A stretch of 39,771 nt of DNA, from contig DYPL01000019.1 in NCBI GenBank assembly GCA_020719945.1, positions 1 through 39,771 of the forward strand, in the 5' to 3' direction. The notes beneath the pieces are model-generated. The model made no database searches. It was not told the DNA's origin and saw only the letters and a list, made by a program, of their open reading frames with translations. The DNA is from Turneriella parva (lineage in GTDB: Bacteria > Spirochaetota > Leptospiria > Turneriellales > Turneriellaceae). Each line of letters begins with the position of its first letter. Position 1 is the stretch's first letter. Position numbers and translations under genes: made by a program. Below, piece after piece: positions 6,833 through 17,767 of the stretch.

Positions 6833-9335
6833 TTTTATTCTTCACTACAATTATCTTGCGAACGGTTTTTCCTTCCGTGAATTTCTGAACCTGCGGATTG
6901 GAAACTGCAATTTGCGTAACTGCATCATCCGTTAGATCGGCTGGAACTTTTACAGTCGCTCGAAGTTTTCCGTTCACCTGAAAAGCCATCGTTACATCGT
7001 TCACGATAATTTTTTCGGGATCATAGACTGGCCAAGGCTCGTACGCAAGAGTCTGCGTTTTTCCCATTGCCTGCCAGATTTCCTCCGACAGATGCGGCGC
7101 AAACGGCGAAAGAAGAAGAACGAAAGATTCAACAGCGTCACGCCCTATCGGCTCTTCCGCTGCTGTCTCGTTTAAAAAAATCATCATCTGTGCAATGGCC
7201 GTATTGAAGGCCATTCTTTCCACATCTTCCGTAACTTTGCGAATCGTGCTGTGCAGAAGAAAATCAATCTCCGTTTTTCTGGCTTCAAGCGGCTCTTCTG
7301 CTATGGCTGCATTCCAGGCACCTTCGGGGATAAAGCGACGGTACACTTTTGCCAGAAACCGATACACCCCTTCGATTCCGGTGGAGGACCAGGGTTTCAT
7401 AGCTTCTAACGGCCCCAAAAACATTTCAAACAGGCGCAATGCATCTGCACCATACTTTTCAAGAACCGAATCCGGATTGACGACATTTCCTCGCGATTTG
7501 GACATTTTGACATTGTCTTCGCCCAGAATAATTCCCTGGTGTACCAGTTTCCGGAAAGGCTCCGGATAGCTCACAATGCCGTAATCATATAATACCTTGT
7601 GCCAGAATCGGGCATAGAGCAAATGTAGAACGGCGTGTTCTGCCCCCCCTACGTAAAGATCTACACCATTTTTAAGCCAATAGTTTTCATTTTCTTTTGA
7701 GATAATTTCTTTGTCGTTAAATGGATCGGTATAGCGCAGATAATACCAGCAGCTTCCTGCCCATTGCGGCATGGTATTGGTTTCGCGAACCCATTTTTTT
7801 CCGTTTTTTTGGTGCTCCACCCATTCCTTTAAATTCGCCAGAGGAGATTCTCCCGTCTGAGCAGGTTGAAAATTGTCAGAATCCGGGAGTCGCAGGGGAA
7901 GCTCCGTTTCGGTAAGCATTTCTCCGTCTTCCGCAAAACTGATGGGAATTGGCTCTCCCCAGTAGCGCTGTCTGGAAAACAGCCAGTCGCGCAGTTTGTA
8001 TTGAATTTTAGAGGCGCCTTTACCGGAGTCTTCCAAACGCTGCAACATGACCTCTCTGGCTTTATCAGAAGGCAATCCGTCAATCCACGGAGAATTCACG
8101 GCAATGCCATCGTCCGTAAAGGCCGCATCTGCGGGCTCTGTTTCTCCCACGGCTGCCACAACCTTTTTAACAGGCAGTGAAAATTCTTTCGCAAATTCAT
8201 AGTCTCTCTGGTCGTGGGCGGGTACAGCCATAACTGCTCCCGTGCCATATCCCATCAGAACATAATCACTGGTCCAGACTTGTATTTTTTCTCCGGTGAT
8301 AGGATGTTCAACATAGGCTCCCGTAAAGACTCCACTTTTAATGCCACGCCCTGCCTCGAGCTGTCTATCCATCTCGGACTTCAGAGCGGTTGCCTGGCGG
8401 TAGTCTTCTACGGCTGTTTTCTGCTGCGACGAAACAATTTCTGCAAGAAGAGGATGCTCCGGCGCGAGAACCACATAAGTGACTCCATAGAGGGTATCTG
8501 GCCGGGTCGTAAAAACCGTGATTCTGTTTCCCGTTCCAGTTTCATTAAAATAGATGAGAGCACCAGCCGATTTGCCGATCCAATTTTTTTGCAGCTCCAG
8601 GGTTCCAGTGGGCCAGTCTACCAGTTTGAGATCTTCGAGGAGTCGCTCTGCGTAGGCCGTGATGCGGAGCATCCACTGGCGCATGGGGCGGCGTTCCACT
8701 GTGTATCCTTTGGAAGTCCATTCATCTACTTCCTCGTTGGCAAGAACGGTCCCAAGCTCCGCGCACCAGTTTACCGGAATTTCTGCAATGTAAGCAAGAC
8801 GCTTAGAATCTATGTATTCCCGTTTCTCGGATTCATTGAGTTCGGATGGCACGCTCAGCTCTTCTATGGGTCTGGCGCGGTTCCGTTCCTCATCGTACCA
8901 TGAGTTAAAAATTTTGAGAAAAATCCACTGGGTATGTTTGTAATAATCGGGCGTTGTCGTGTTGATCTCTCGTTCCCAGTCGTACGAAAAACCAATTGCC
9001 TTGAGCTGGCGCCGAAAATTGTCAATATTCTCCGCCGTCGTTTTGGCTGGATGGATCCCCGTCTGCATGGCGTACCGTTCAGCAGGGAGGCCAAACGCAT
9101 CCCAGCCCATTGGATGCAGAACGTGAAAACCCCTCATGCGCTTGTAGCGGGCCATAATGTCGGTGGCTGTATAACCTTCCGGATGGCCTACGTGCAAACC
9201 TGCACCCGATGGATACGGAAACATGTCTAACACATAGTATTTGGGTTTTGATGTATCTTTGGGAGTTATGAAAACCTTTTGCTCATCCCAGAGCCTTTGC
9301 CATTTTTGTTCAATCTCAGAAAAGGGATACGCCAT
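6810..9335 (-). CDS. leuS: Leucyl-tRNA synthetase
   Basis: This class I synthetase attaches leucine to tRNA-Leu. The HIGH motif appears as HVGH near residue 48 and KMSKS is at about 610-614. The large CP1 editing domain lies between them and contains the TTRPDTLYG motif. The C-terminal anticodon-binding and LeuS-specific domain ends KIVNIVVG. A GTG at 9344 would add three residues, but the ATG at 9335 gives the expected start (MAYPFSEIEQKW). At 841 residues it has normal bacterial length. It is divergent from trpE and overlaps the cyclo-ligase gene downstream. Confidence 0.97.
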   Translation of the reverse strand: MAYPFSEIEQKWQRLWDEQKVFITPKDTSKPKYYVLDMFPYPSGAGLHVGHPEGYTATDIMARYKRMRGFHVLHPMGWDAFGLPAERYAMQTGIHPAKTTAENIDNFRRQLKAIGFSYDWEREINTTTPDYYKHTQWIFLKIFNSWYDEERNRARPIEELSVPSELNESEKREYIDSKRLAYIAEIPVNWCAELGTVLANEEVDEWTSKGYTVERRPMRQWMLRITAYAERLLEDLKLVDWPTGTLELQKNWIGKSAGALIYFNETGTGNRITVFTTRPDTLYGVTYVVLAPEHPLLAEIVSSQQKTAVEDYRQATALKSEMDRQLEAGRGIKSGVFTGAYVEHPITGEKIQVWTSDYVLMGYGTGAVMAVPAHDQRDYEFAKEFSLPVKKVVAAVGETEPADAAFTDDGIAVNSPWIDGLPSDKAREVMLQRLEDSGKGASKIQYKLRDWLFSRQRYWGEPIPISFAEDGEMLTETELPLRLPDSDNFQPAQTGESPLANLKEWVEHQKNGKKWVRETNTMPQWAGSCWYYLRYTDPFNDKEIISKENENYWLKNGVDLYVGGAEHAVLHLLYARFWHKVLYDYGIVSYPEPFRKLVHQGIILGEDNVKMSKSRGNVVNPDSVLEKYGADALRLFEMFLGPLEAMKPWSSTGIEGVYRFLAKVYRRFIPEGAWNAAIAEEPLEARKTEIDFLLHSTIRKVTEDVERMAFNTAIAQMMIFLNETAAEEPIGRDAVESFVLLLSPFAPHLSEEIWQAMGKTQTLAYEPWPVYDPEKIIVNDVTMAFQVNGKLRATVKVPADLTDDAVTQIAVSNPQVQKFTEGKTVRKIIVVKNKIVNIVVG

Positions 9336-9417
9336 TAGCTTCACTAAAGGGATGAATTAGCCCGGCTACCACTTTTCTAAATTGACACCCGGCCAAAGGA
9401 AAAAAACCAGTCAGACG

Positions 9418-10782
9418 ATGACGGGAAAAATTAAACTGCCTCGCAAACCACAGTACCAGGCACTTTCTTTCCAGGAAAGCTTTCCAGAACTGTTCAGGCG
9501 CATCGAGGCTAAATACGATACAGCCTTTCTTTTAGAATCGCTTGGCGATGAAACCTACGACTCGCGTTACTCGGTAACAGGTTTTGCACCCCGCCATATT
9601 TTCAGTGCCAAGCAGAACAAACTGTATCTGGACGACAAAGAAATTCCCACCACCAATCCGTACCTCTCTCTGCGCGAATACATTCCACAGGACGTTTTGT
9701 CCCGCCATTATGCGGGGGGGCTGGTAGGCTATCTCGGTTACGATGCATCTAACTATTTTGAAAACGCTCTGCATCTGTCCTGGCACCCTGATTTTCCGGC
9801 CTTTGAATTTGGGTTTTACGATGACGGTATTATATACGATAAAATGACAGGGGACAAAACCTATTTCTATTACGACAGAAACAGGCTCAGCGATATACAG
9901 GCTCTGCTTGCCGAGCCAATGCCTGCGGAACCCACTGTGACCGTGCGCTATCTGGGTGATTCGCGCAATCGGGAAGAACACCATAGCATGGTTTCGGAAG
10001 CCCTGGAAGAAATTCTTTCCGGGAACACGTTCCAGTGCCAGATTGGTTTTACGCGCAATTACGAAATCCAAGGCAATCCACTCGCGCTTTACCAGAATCT
10101 CAGAAAAGTGAATCCGTCGCCACACATGTACTATGTAAAATCCGGCAAACGCGTCATTTTAGGCGCGTCGCCGGAGCTGCTGTTTCGACTGCGATCCGGA
10201 GAGATGGAAACCTATCCGCTTGCCGGAACCATACACAGAGGAGAAACGCACCCAGAGGATCTCGCTCTGGCAAGAAAACTCCTCAATGATCCCAAAGAAA
10301 TTGCAGAACACAATATGCTCATTGATCTCCACAGAAACGACATAGGACGCATTGCGCGGTTCGGAACGGTAAAAGTGCGCCGCGCATTTGATCTCAAAAA
10401 GTTTTCACATGTGCAGCACATTTCCAGCGAAGTGGTCGGCATTATCGATCCCCGCTTTGATATGTTTGATGGCGTTCTTTCTTCTTTTCCAGCTGGCACC
10501 CTTTCGGGAGCACCCAAAATAGAATCCATGAAAATTATTGAGCGCATTGAAAAATCACCGCGCGGTCCTTATGGTGGGGCCATTGGTCACTTTGGCGTAA
10601 ATGGTGACAGCACGTTTGCCATCCCCATCCGCACTCTTTTCATCAACGGAAACTCGGCGTTCTCAAGAGCCTCCGGTGGCGTCGTTTACGATTCTACACC
10701 CGAGGGCGAATACAACGAAATTCAAAACAAAATGGCAGCCGTCACGCGCGCGGTTGCACCCTTTCTGGAGGAAGTCCCGTGA
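9418..10782 (+). CDS. trpE: Anthranilate synthase component I
   Basis: The product makes anthranilate from chorismate with the TrpG glutaminase, the first step of tryptophan synthesis. The chorismate-binding fold fills the C-terminal two thirds, with ASPELLFRL, PLAGTIHRG, DLHRNDIGR, FPAGTLSGAPK and the final IQNKMAAV segment. The LLES motif at residues 38-41 is the tryptophan feedback element of TrpE and argues against PabB. I prefer the ATG at 9418 (454 residues) to the in-frame TTG at 9382. It overlaps trpG by four bases. No other trp genes are nearby. Confidence 0.92.
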   Translation: MTGKIKLPRKPQYQALSFQESFPELFRRIEAKYDTAFLLESLGDETYDSRYSVTGFAPRHIFSAKQNKLYLDDKEIPTTNPYLSLREYIPQDVLSRHYAGGLVGYLGYDASNYFENALHLSWHPDFPAFEFGFYDDGIIYDKMTGDKTYFYYDRNRLSDIQALLAEPMPAEPTVTVRYLGDSRNREEHHSMVSEALEEILSGNTFQCQIGFTRNYEIQGNPLALYQNLRKVNPSPHMYYVKSGKRVILGASPELLFRLRSGEMETYPLAGTIHRGETHPEDLALARKLLNDPKEIAEHNMLIDLHRNDIGRIARFGTVKVRRAFDLKKFSHVQHISSEVVGIIDPRFDMFDGVLSSFPAGTLSGAPKIESMKIIERIEKSPRGPYGGAIGHFGVNGDSTFAIPIRTLFINGNSAFSRASGGVVYDSTPEGEYNEIQNKMAAVTRAVAPFLEEVP

Positions 10783-11417
10783 AAGTGCTCATCATAGATA
10801 ATTATGATTCGTTTACGTTTAACCTGTACCAGATTGTGGGCGAAATTCTAGAGCGCAGGACAAAAGACTTTTCTCTCGATGTAATCCGCAACGATGAACT
10901 TACGCGCGAAGAAATAGAACAGCGCGGTTACCAGAAAATCATCATTTCACCCGGTCCGGGCGAGCCGCAAAAAAAAGAGTACTTTGGCGTGTGCGGAGAA
11001 ATCCTCACCGTGACTGGCCAAACGACGCCCGTTTTGGGAGTCTGCCTGGGCATGCAGGGAATGGCGCATTTCTTTGGCGGAAAAATTGTGAGAGCGCGGG
11101 AACCCATGCACGGCAAAACCTCTCCCATCGCCCACGACTCGCAGGGCGTCTTTGAAGGCCTGCCCCAAAGTATTGAAGTCATGCGCTATCATTCGCTCAT
11201 CGCAGATCCAGATAGCCTACCACAAGATCTCATTATCACAGCGAAGGCAGACATGCCAGACAGCTCTTTTGAAATCATGGGCCTGCGGCACAAAAAATAT
11301 CCCGTAGAGGGAATTCAGTTTCATCCTGAATCGTTTGCCACAGAAGGTGGAGAAAAAATGATCGAGAACTTTCTTTTTCCTGCTGTCCGGTACAATGCGG
11401 ATGAAATCTGTCCGTGA
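10779..11417 (+). CDS. trpG: Anthranilate synthase component II, glutamine amidotransferase
   Basis: The 212-residue class I glutaminase supplies ammonia to TrpE. The nucleophile is Cys89 in GVCLGMQG, and the His182/Glu184 pair lies in QFHPES. The N-terminal LIIDNYDSFTFNL and SPGPGEP segments are typical of TrpG/PabA. Translation starts at GTG in a GTGA overlap with the trpE stop. TrpG and PabA cannot be told apart by sequence alone, and one protein may serve both pathways; the LLES motif in the partner supports the tryptophan role. Confidence 0.92.
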   Translation: MKVLIIDNYDSFTFNLYQIVGEILERRTKDFSLDVIRNDELTREEIEQRGYQKIIISPGPGEPQKKEYFGVCGEILTVTGQTTPVLGVCLGMQGMAHFFGGKIVRAREPMHGKTSPIAHDSQGVFEGLPQSIEVMRYHSLIADPDSLPQDLIITAKADMPDSSFEIMGLRHKKYPVEGIQFHPESFATEGGEKMIENFLFPAVRYNADEICP

Positions 11418-11700
11418 CAGGCTGGTTTTACCGCCGACAAAGATTATTTTTTCGCCGTAACGGCTACCGTTCTATTGTCTGTTCACTGCATTAGGCGTAT
11501 TGCTCTTATTAAATAGCGATGTATCTTTTTTGTAATTATTATTAGTCGGGAGACTACGGCGCCCCGGCGGGGGTTAAGAGCTCCTGAACAATCCACTCGG
11601 GCTAACTTGCCCGCATAGCGAACCGCTCGGTACAAGGGCTCGCGAAGCGGGGGGGTTCGCCCCGGGCGGCCATTTGCCCCGGCTGACAAATGAGCCCCTA
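11418..11700. other. Gene-free gap, GC-rich and hairpin-rich near rpoD
   Basis: The trpG-proximal half is AT-rich with no clear terminator. The half from about 11556 is very GC-rich and holds several short hairpins: CGGGC/GCCCG at 11598-11613, a GGGG-TTCG-CCCC tetraloop near 11650-11662, and CATTTG/CAAATG just after the rpoD stop. None is followed by a T-run in the rpoD direction. It does not fold into a tRNA that I can recognise. It may be an rpoD 3' structure or a dispersed repeat. Confidence 0.5.
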
Positions 11701-13653
<1,953 letters not shown>

Positions 13654-13715
13654 AAACGCCTCCGGCCTGCCCTAAAGCGGCCCTGTAATGCACAGGAAAT
13701 TCCTGAGCTCCGGAC

Positions 13716-13745
13716 AATATAATGAGCTTACAGCCTTTTGGCCAA
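13716..13745 (-). promoter_or_regulatory. Candidate rpoD promoter
   Basis: On the minus strand TTGGCC and TATATT are 18 bases apart, 63 bases or more before the rpoD GTG. The -35 match is weak, so this is only a candidate. Confidence 0.3.
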
Positions 13746-13765
13746 AAAAATGCACATTAGCTCCG

Positions 13766-13783
13766 GAAAAAGTCCGAAAGGAC
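13766..13783 (-). terminator. Weak terminator after the HicB-like gene
   Basis: Read on the minus strand, a GTCC-TTTC-GGAC hairpin is followed by TTTTT. It is 37 bases after the HicB-like stop. The stem is short, so efficiency is doubtful. Confidence 0.45.
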
Positions 13784-13819
13784 GTTTTGCCTGCGGCTCT
13801 CTTCGCGTTCAGAGGCTGC

Positions 13820-14056
13820 TTAATTAATAAAAGTTTCTTTACTGATTTCTGTGCCAGTCATGCGAAGGCTTTGCAGTATCTCCGCTTTATCTATTTTATA
13901 CCCAAGCTGGCTTGCCGTTTCCGCATAAAACAAAATGACCTTTTTTAATCGCCTTGTGGCTCTGTCCCGGGAATCGCCATACGTAAAAACATCGAGCTCG
14001 GGGCAGCTCGCCACATATTCTCCATCCCGATTCCACACTCTGATTGAAAGGTCCAT
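13820..14056 (-). CDS. Solitary HicB-like protein
   Basis: The 78-residue product from the ATG at 14056 resembles the partial RNase-H-like fold of HicB antitoxins: beta strands in MDLSIRVWNRDGEYVASCPELDVFTYGD, then a helix starting at SRDRATRRLKKVI. HicB normally neutralises the HicA mRNA interferase, but no HicA-like frame is found on either side. It lacks room for the usual C-terminal DNA-binding domain. The frame is open to 14134, which would give 104 residues, but that start reaches towards the thiD leader and the extra N-terminus does not look like the family. It may be an orphan with another role. Confidence 0.6.
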   Translation of the reverse strand: MDLSIRVWNRDGEYVASCPELDVFTYGDSRDRATRRLKKVILFYAETASQLGYKIDKAEILQSLRMTGTEISKETFIN

Positions 14057-14152
14057 ACAACATTTTCGGCCAACCGGGCCAAAGTTTGTTCTTTTTTTCC
14101 TGTAAAAGCGAAAAAGCTTGCCGCCATGGGGCATGGCTCAAGAGTTTCAGGC

Positions 14153-14914
14153 ATGGTTGCGCTGACGATAGCCGGTTCCGATAACACTGGGGGAGCTGGC
14201 CTTCAGGCAGATCTCCGCACATTCCATGCGCACGGCGTATACGGCCTTTCTGTTGCCACTGCCATCACAGCCCAGAATTCCACTGGCGTCCATTCCGTTT
14301 TTCCTGTGCCACCAGAACAGGTACAACGACAGCTCAGCACTCTCACGGACGACTTTTCCCCCCGCGCAGCCAAAACCGGCATGCTTGCTTCCAGCAAAAC
14401 GGCACACATCGTTGCAGAATGGCTGCGACAGCATCCCGTGCCACTCGTCGTCGATCCCGTATTGAAAGCCTCCGATGGTACGCAGCTTTCAGAAGATTCT
14501 CTCCTTCGCGATTACACTTCCCTGCTGTTTCCACTCGCCACGGTTATCACGCCCAATATTCCCGAAACAGAAACTCTTACGGGGATTTCCATAAGCGACG
14601 AAAACGATATCCACAAAGCGGCTGCAAAATTGCGTGCTTGGACAAACGGAGTCATTGTTATTAAAGGGGGGCACTGGAACAATGCCGATCCCGTCGATTT
14701 TGTATTTTCGCCGGGTCTCCATTTCCAGCTTTCTGCAAAACGGCACCCTTACAACGTACACGGCACGGGCTGCATCTTTGCCTCTGCCATTGCAGCGGGC
14801 ATTGCAACGGGCTCTTCCCCCATAGAATCCATTCTAAAAGCTAAACATTCCATCACGCGCGCCATAGCAGAATCTTCCGTAACACGCGGAGGGATGAGGT
14901 ATATACCATTATGA
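14153..14914 (+). CDS. thiD: Hydroxymethylpyrimidine/phosphomethylpyrimidine kinase
   Basis: This 253-residue ribokinase-family enzyme phosphorylates HMP and HMP-P for thiamine synthesis. The N-terminus ALTIAGSDNTGGAGLQADL binds the pyrimidine. VVDPVLKASDG, ITPNIPETE and VIVIKGGH are conserved, and NVHGTGCIFASAIAA carries the catalytic GTGC. The ATG at 14153 gives the expected N-terminus; the ATG at 14126 would add nine unlikely residues. No other thiamine genes are nearby and I see no TPP riboswitch in the 96-base leader. Its stop overlaps thpR by four bases. Confidence 0.93.
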   Translation: MVALTIAGSDNTGGAGLQADLRTFHAHGVYGLSVATAITAQNSTGVHSVFPVPPEQVQRQLSTLTDDFSPRAAKTGMLASSKTAHIVAEWLRQHPVPLVVDPVLKASDGTQLSEDSLLRDYTSLLFPLATVITPNIPETETLTGISISDENDIHKAAAKLRAWTNGVIVIKGGHWNNADPVDFVFSPGLHFQLSAKRHPYNVHGTGCIFASAIAAGIATGSSPIESILKAKHSITRAIAESSVTRGGMRYIPL

Positions 14915-15471
14915 ACATGCAGCTACCCACAGGAAAAGTGTTTCTGGCTCTCTCGCCGCCTTCCGGACTCATCCCGGTCTGGCATGCCTTTTTAAAAGGC
15001 AAGGAAAAGCCCCCTCTGCGGTTTACTCCCTGGTATAAACTGCATCTCACTTTGTTCTTTTGGGCACAGGCCGACAGAGACAAAATGTTGCGAATCCATG
15101 AAGACATAAACAAAATTGTGCCACCCCTGCCCGGGGATTTCACTTCGCAGATTGAAGGGTTTCACTTTTTTCTGAAACCGCAGGTTCTGTATTTTAAGGA
15201 GATTTCCGTGCAGGTACAGCACTACTATAAAAATTTGTCTGCGCACATGGCAGAGCTTCCTGAAGATATTCGACCAGAAATTCGCGATGAATTTATTCCA
15301 CACTGGACACTGGCCAGAAAATTTACGCCGCAGGTTTTAGAAAAGAATGCAGCGTTTTTTAAACAACTGGGAGGGTTTCGCCACAGCGGCTTACCAGGCT
15401 CTGTCTCCCTGTATTATTCCATAGACGGGATTTACGAGCCTCACCCATTTTTTCCGTCGATGAGACAGTGA
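14911..15471 (+). CDS. thpR: RNA 2',3'-cyclic phosphodiesterase (2H family, ThpR/LigT-like)
   Basis: The 186-residue product has the two HxTx motifs of 2H phosphoesterases, HLTL at 45-48 and HWTL at 131-134. ThpR hydrolyses 2',3'-cyclic phosphates and can reverse-ligate tRNA halves in vitro. It is coupled to thiD by an ATGA overlap and its 3' end overlaps the converging nucleotidyltransferase gene by 31 bases. The spacing of the motifs and the overall length fit the family; the physiological substrate is unknown. Confidence 0.85.
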   Translation: MNMQLPTGKVFLALSPPSGLIPVWHAFLKGKEKPPLRFTPWYKLHLTLFFWAQADRDKMLRIHEDINKIVPPLPGDFTSQIEGFHFFLKPQVLYFKEISVQVQHYYKNLSAHMAELPEDIRPEIRDEFIPHWTLARKFTPQVLEKNAAFFKQLGGFRHSGLPGSVSLYYSIDGIYEPHPFFPSMRQ

Positions 15472-16451
15472 TCCCCAATAATGAGCCTGCCCTCTAACTG
15501 GAAAATATCGGAATACCGCCCTATAAGACTTCCATGCGTGCGCACATTTTTTAAATGTGTTTCAATGTCTATGATGCTGTTTGTAATTTCCACATTTTCC
15601 AGGGTGCAGCCGGGAGCAATAGACACGTCCGGCCCCACCTTACTGTTGCGTATCACGACGCCCTGGGCAATATACACGGGTTCAATAATTTCACTGCCTT
15701 CAATTTCCGTCGTGAGAATCGCTCCGCCCTCGCGCTCCAGAATCTGGCGATTGGTCTCTAACATGGCTTCGAGAGTACCTGCGTCGTCCCATGAATCAAT
15801 GAGAAAATAGCCCATGGGCAGCTTAAAATCGCGGAGCATGATCTGGTAGGCGTCGGTTGCCTGGTATTCGCCTTTAGATTGAATATTATCACTAACAACT
15901 TTTTGCAGTGCCTTAAAAAGATCGCCCGCTTTGGGAAAATAATTTACTCCCGGCATGGCCAGATTGGTCACGGGCTTGTCTGGTTTTTCAATAAAATTGA
16001 CAATGGTATCACCCTTGCTGTCTAACTCGATAATGCCAAACCGACGCGGATCTTCTACTTCAAAAACGCCAATCATGGCGCGGGTAGACCTAATGATGAC
16101 AGATAAATCTGCTTCAAAAAGAGTGTCGCCGTACACGACGAGCAATGTGTCATCGTCAGCAAAATGTTCGCGAGCGAGAAGCATGGCATGGCCAAGGCCC
16201 TTTTGCTCTATCTGGGGCACAAAAGAAATATGGAGATGTGGGTAGGCAGCAAGAATTTCTGCTTCCATGAGCTCCCGCAGATATCCGGTAATGATGACAA
16301 AGTCTTTTACTCCGGCCCGGGCAACCTTGTCAATGATGTGGAAGACGGTAGGTTTGCCCGCCACCGGAAGCATAGCCTTGGGAAGCGAGTGCGACAATGG
16401 CCGCATGCGCGTTCCCTTGCCCGCTGCCGGAATTAAACATTTGAGAGCCAT
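15441..16451 (-). CDS. Sugar-phosphate nucleotidyltransferase with left-handed beta-helix tail
   Basis: The 336-residue product begins with the NTP-transferase signature LIPAAGKGTRMRPLSHSLPKA, where the GxGTRxRP loop binds the nucleotide and Lys the phosphate. VVYGDTLFE, NFIEKPDKP and LIDSWDDAGT are further active-site segments. From about residue 245 it has hexapeptide-like repeats (VYIAQGVVIRNSKVGPDVSIAPGC). The arrangement fits long-form glucose-1-phosphate thymidylyl- or uridylyltransferases that feed cell-surface polysaccharide. The exact nucleotide and sugar cannot be decided. Its ATG is one base beyond the nhaA stop, so the two are coupled. Confidence 0.87.
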   Translation of the reverse strand: MALKCLIPAAGKGTRMRPLSHSLPKAMLPVAGKPTVFHIIDKVARAGVKDFVIITGYLRELMEAEILAAYPHLHISFVPQIEQKGLGHAMLLAREHFADDDTLLVVYGDTLFEADLSVIIRSTRAMIGVFEVEDPRRFGIIELDSKGDTIVNFIEKPDKPVTNLAMPGVNYFPKAGDLFKALQKVVSDNIQSKGEYQATDAYQIMLRDFKLPMGYFLIDSWDDAGTLEAMLETNRQILEREGGAILTTEIEGSEIIEPVYIAQGVVIRNSKVGPDVSIAPGCTLENVEITNSIIDIETHLKNVRTHGSLIGRYSDIFQLEGRLIIGDHCLIDGKNG

Positions 16452-16452
16452 A

Positions 16453-17661
16453 TTATCCGTTTATTTTATGAGTTTTGAGGATACGGGATAAAACCCAGGC
16501 GCCAACGCCAGAGAAAAAGCTGAGCAATGCACCGAGCTTCAGCATACCCGTAATTCCAGCCTCGTTCCAGTGCGGATGCGCCTCGCTTGCCACGGTGGTG
16601 ACAAACAGCGCGACGGTAAAACCAATTCCGGCCACCATTCCCATGACGAGAAGGTCCTTAAGATGCATGCGTTCTGGCAATTTAAGACCCAGCAGCATGG
16701 AACCGTATCCAAACAGGAAAATGCCTATGGTTTTTCCGAAAAACAGAGAAAGGAAAATGGCCCACGTTGGCGCGCCCAGAAAGGACTGTGCCGAAAGCTG
16801 AACACCCGCATTGGCCAAACCAAAAAAGAACAGGCCAATGTCTACCACGGGCTTAAAGAAATGCTCGTACTCGTTCATGGTGTCGTGCCTGTCGTCGTTG
16901 GCAAACATACCCGTGTCGCGCGCACTGTGCGGCATAAAAGGCATGATAGGAACAAGAGCTAAAGACGGATGCACGCCCGCCTTTAAGAGCCCATACCAGG
17001 AGAGAATTCCGGGTAGCAGTAGATAAAACCAGAAAGTTCTCACGCGCATTCTGCGGAAAATTTCTGCAATGAGAAGAGCGGCAAGAACCAGAAGCAGATA
17101 CTCTGTCTGGATTTGGCCAGAATAAAAAACGGCGATGATGATCATTCCGACGAGGTCGTCGAGAACGGCCAGAACGAGAAGAAACAGCACGGCGGGGTGT
17201 TTTCTTCCAAATACAATACCTGCAAACAACCATGAATAGGCAATGTCTGTAGCGGTGGGAATAGCCCAAGCATCGTGCATGCTCTCGCCAGAATAATTGG
17301 TTAGGTATAGAAAAGCAAAAAAGAACGCAATGGGCCCAATTACACCTCCCATGGTCGCGATGGCAGGCATGGAAGCTTTAGAGATCGAAGAAAGCGCACC
17401 GCGCGGCAAAAAACTCTCGGAAACCTCTTTCATGGCTATTCCAAAAAAGAGAACCATAAACATGTCGTTGACTATGAAATGGAATGTGAGCGGCAGCGGT
17501 TCTCCCGCATGGTGTCCCAGAAAATTCAGAAAAGCAATTGGCTTGTCAATAAACTCGTGGTAGGAATGGTAGTCCAGATTAGCCCATACAAGAGCAATAA
17601 CGGTTCCCGATAACAGGAAGGCTGAAAATTCGCGCAAAAGGTTTATACTTTTTCTGATCAT
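16453..17661 (-). CDS. nhaA: Na+/H+ antiporter NhaA
   Basis: This 402-residue inner-membrane protein has about 11-12 hydrophobic segments. The Asp pair of the ion-binding site is at 168-169 (AVLDDLVG), and the unwound TM4 region appears as AIPTATDIAYS. NhaA exchanges two protons for one sodium ion for pH and salt homeostasis. Length and motifs fit the family fully. It is divergent from the PilZ-like gene and leads a two-gene unit with the nucleotidyltransferase. No strong Shine-Dalgarno is visible before the ATG. Confidence 0.95.
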   Translation of the reverse strand: MIRKSINLLREFSAFLLSGTVIALVWANLDYHSYHEFIDKPIAFLNFLGHHAGEPLPLTFHFIVNDMFMVLFFGIAMKEVSESFLPRGALSSISKASMPAIATMGGVIGPIAFFFAFLYLTNYSGESMHDAWAIPTATDIAYSWLFAGIVFGRKHPAVLFLLVLAVLDDLVGMIIIAVFYSGQIQTEYLLLVLAALLIAEIFRRMRVRTFWFYLLLPGILSWYGLLKAGVHPSLALVPIMPFMPHSARDTGMFANDDRHDTMNEYEHFFKPVVDIGLFFFGLANAGVQLSAQSFLGAPTWAIFLSLFFGKTIGIFLFGYGSMLLGLKLPERMHLKDLLVMGMVAGIGFTVALFVTTVASEAHPHWNEAGITGMLKLGALLSFFSGVGAWVLSRILKTHKING

Positions 17662-17767
17662 GAGGTGCCCCGATAAACGAAACAGAACGCGAAGGGACGC
17701 GTCAACCTTTTTTACTCTTTCCTGATTATCTGCTTTTCATGGTGACCCCAATGGCCGATAATAACAC

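Noticed and set aside
8214-8903. 229-residue plus-strand frame opposite leuS
   Set aside because: Antisense shadow of leuS, which is unambiguous by its motifs.
11556-11700. tRNA or structured housekeeping RNA
   Set aside because: No acceptor stem, T-loop or anticodon arm could be assembled on either strand.
16853-17269. 138-residue minus-strand frame inside nhaA
   Set aside because: A frame shadow of the nhaA coding sequence with no family features.
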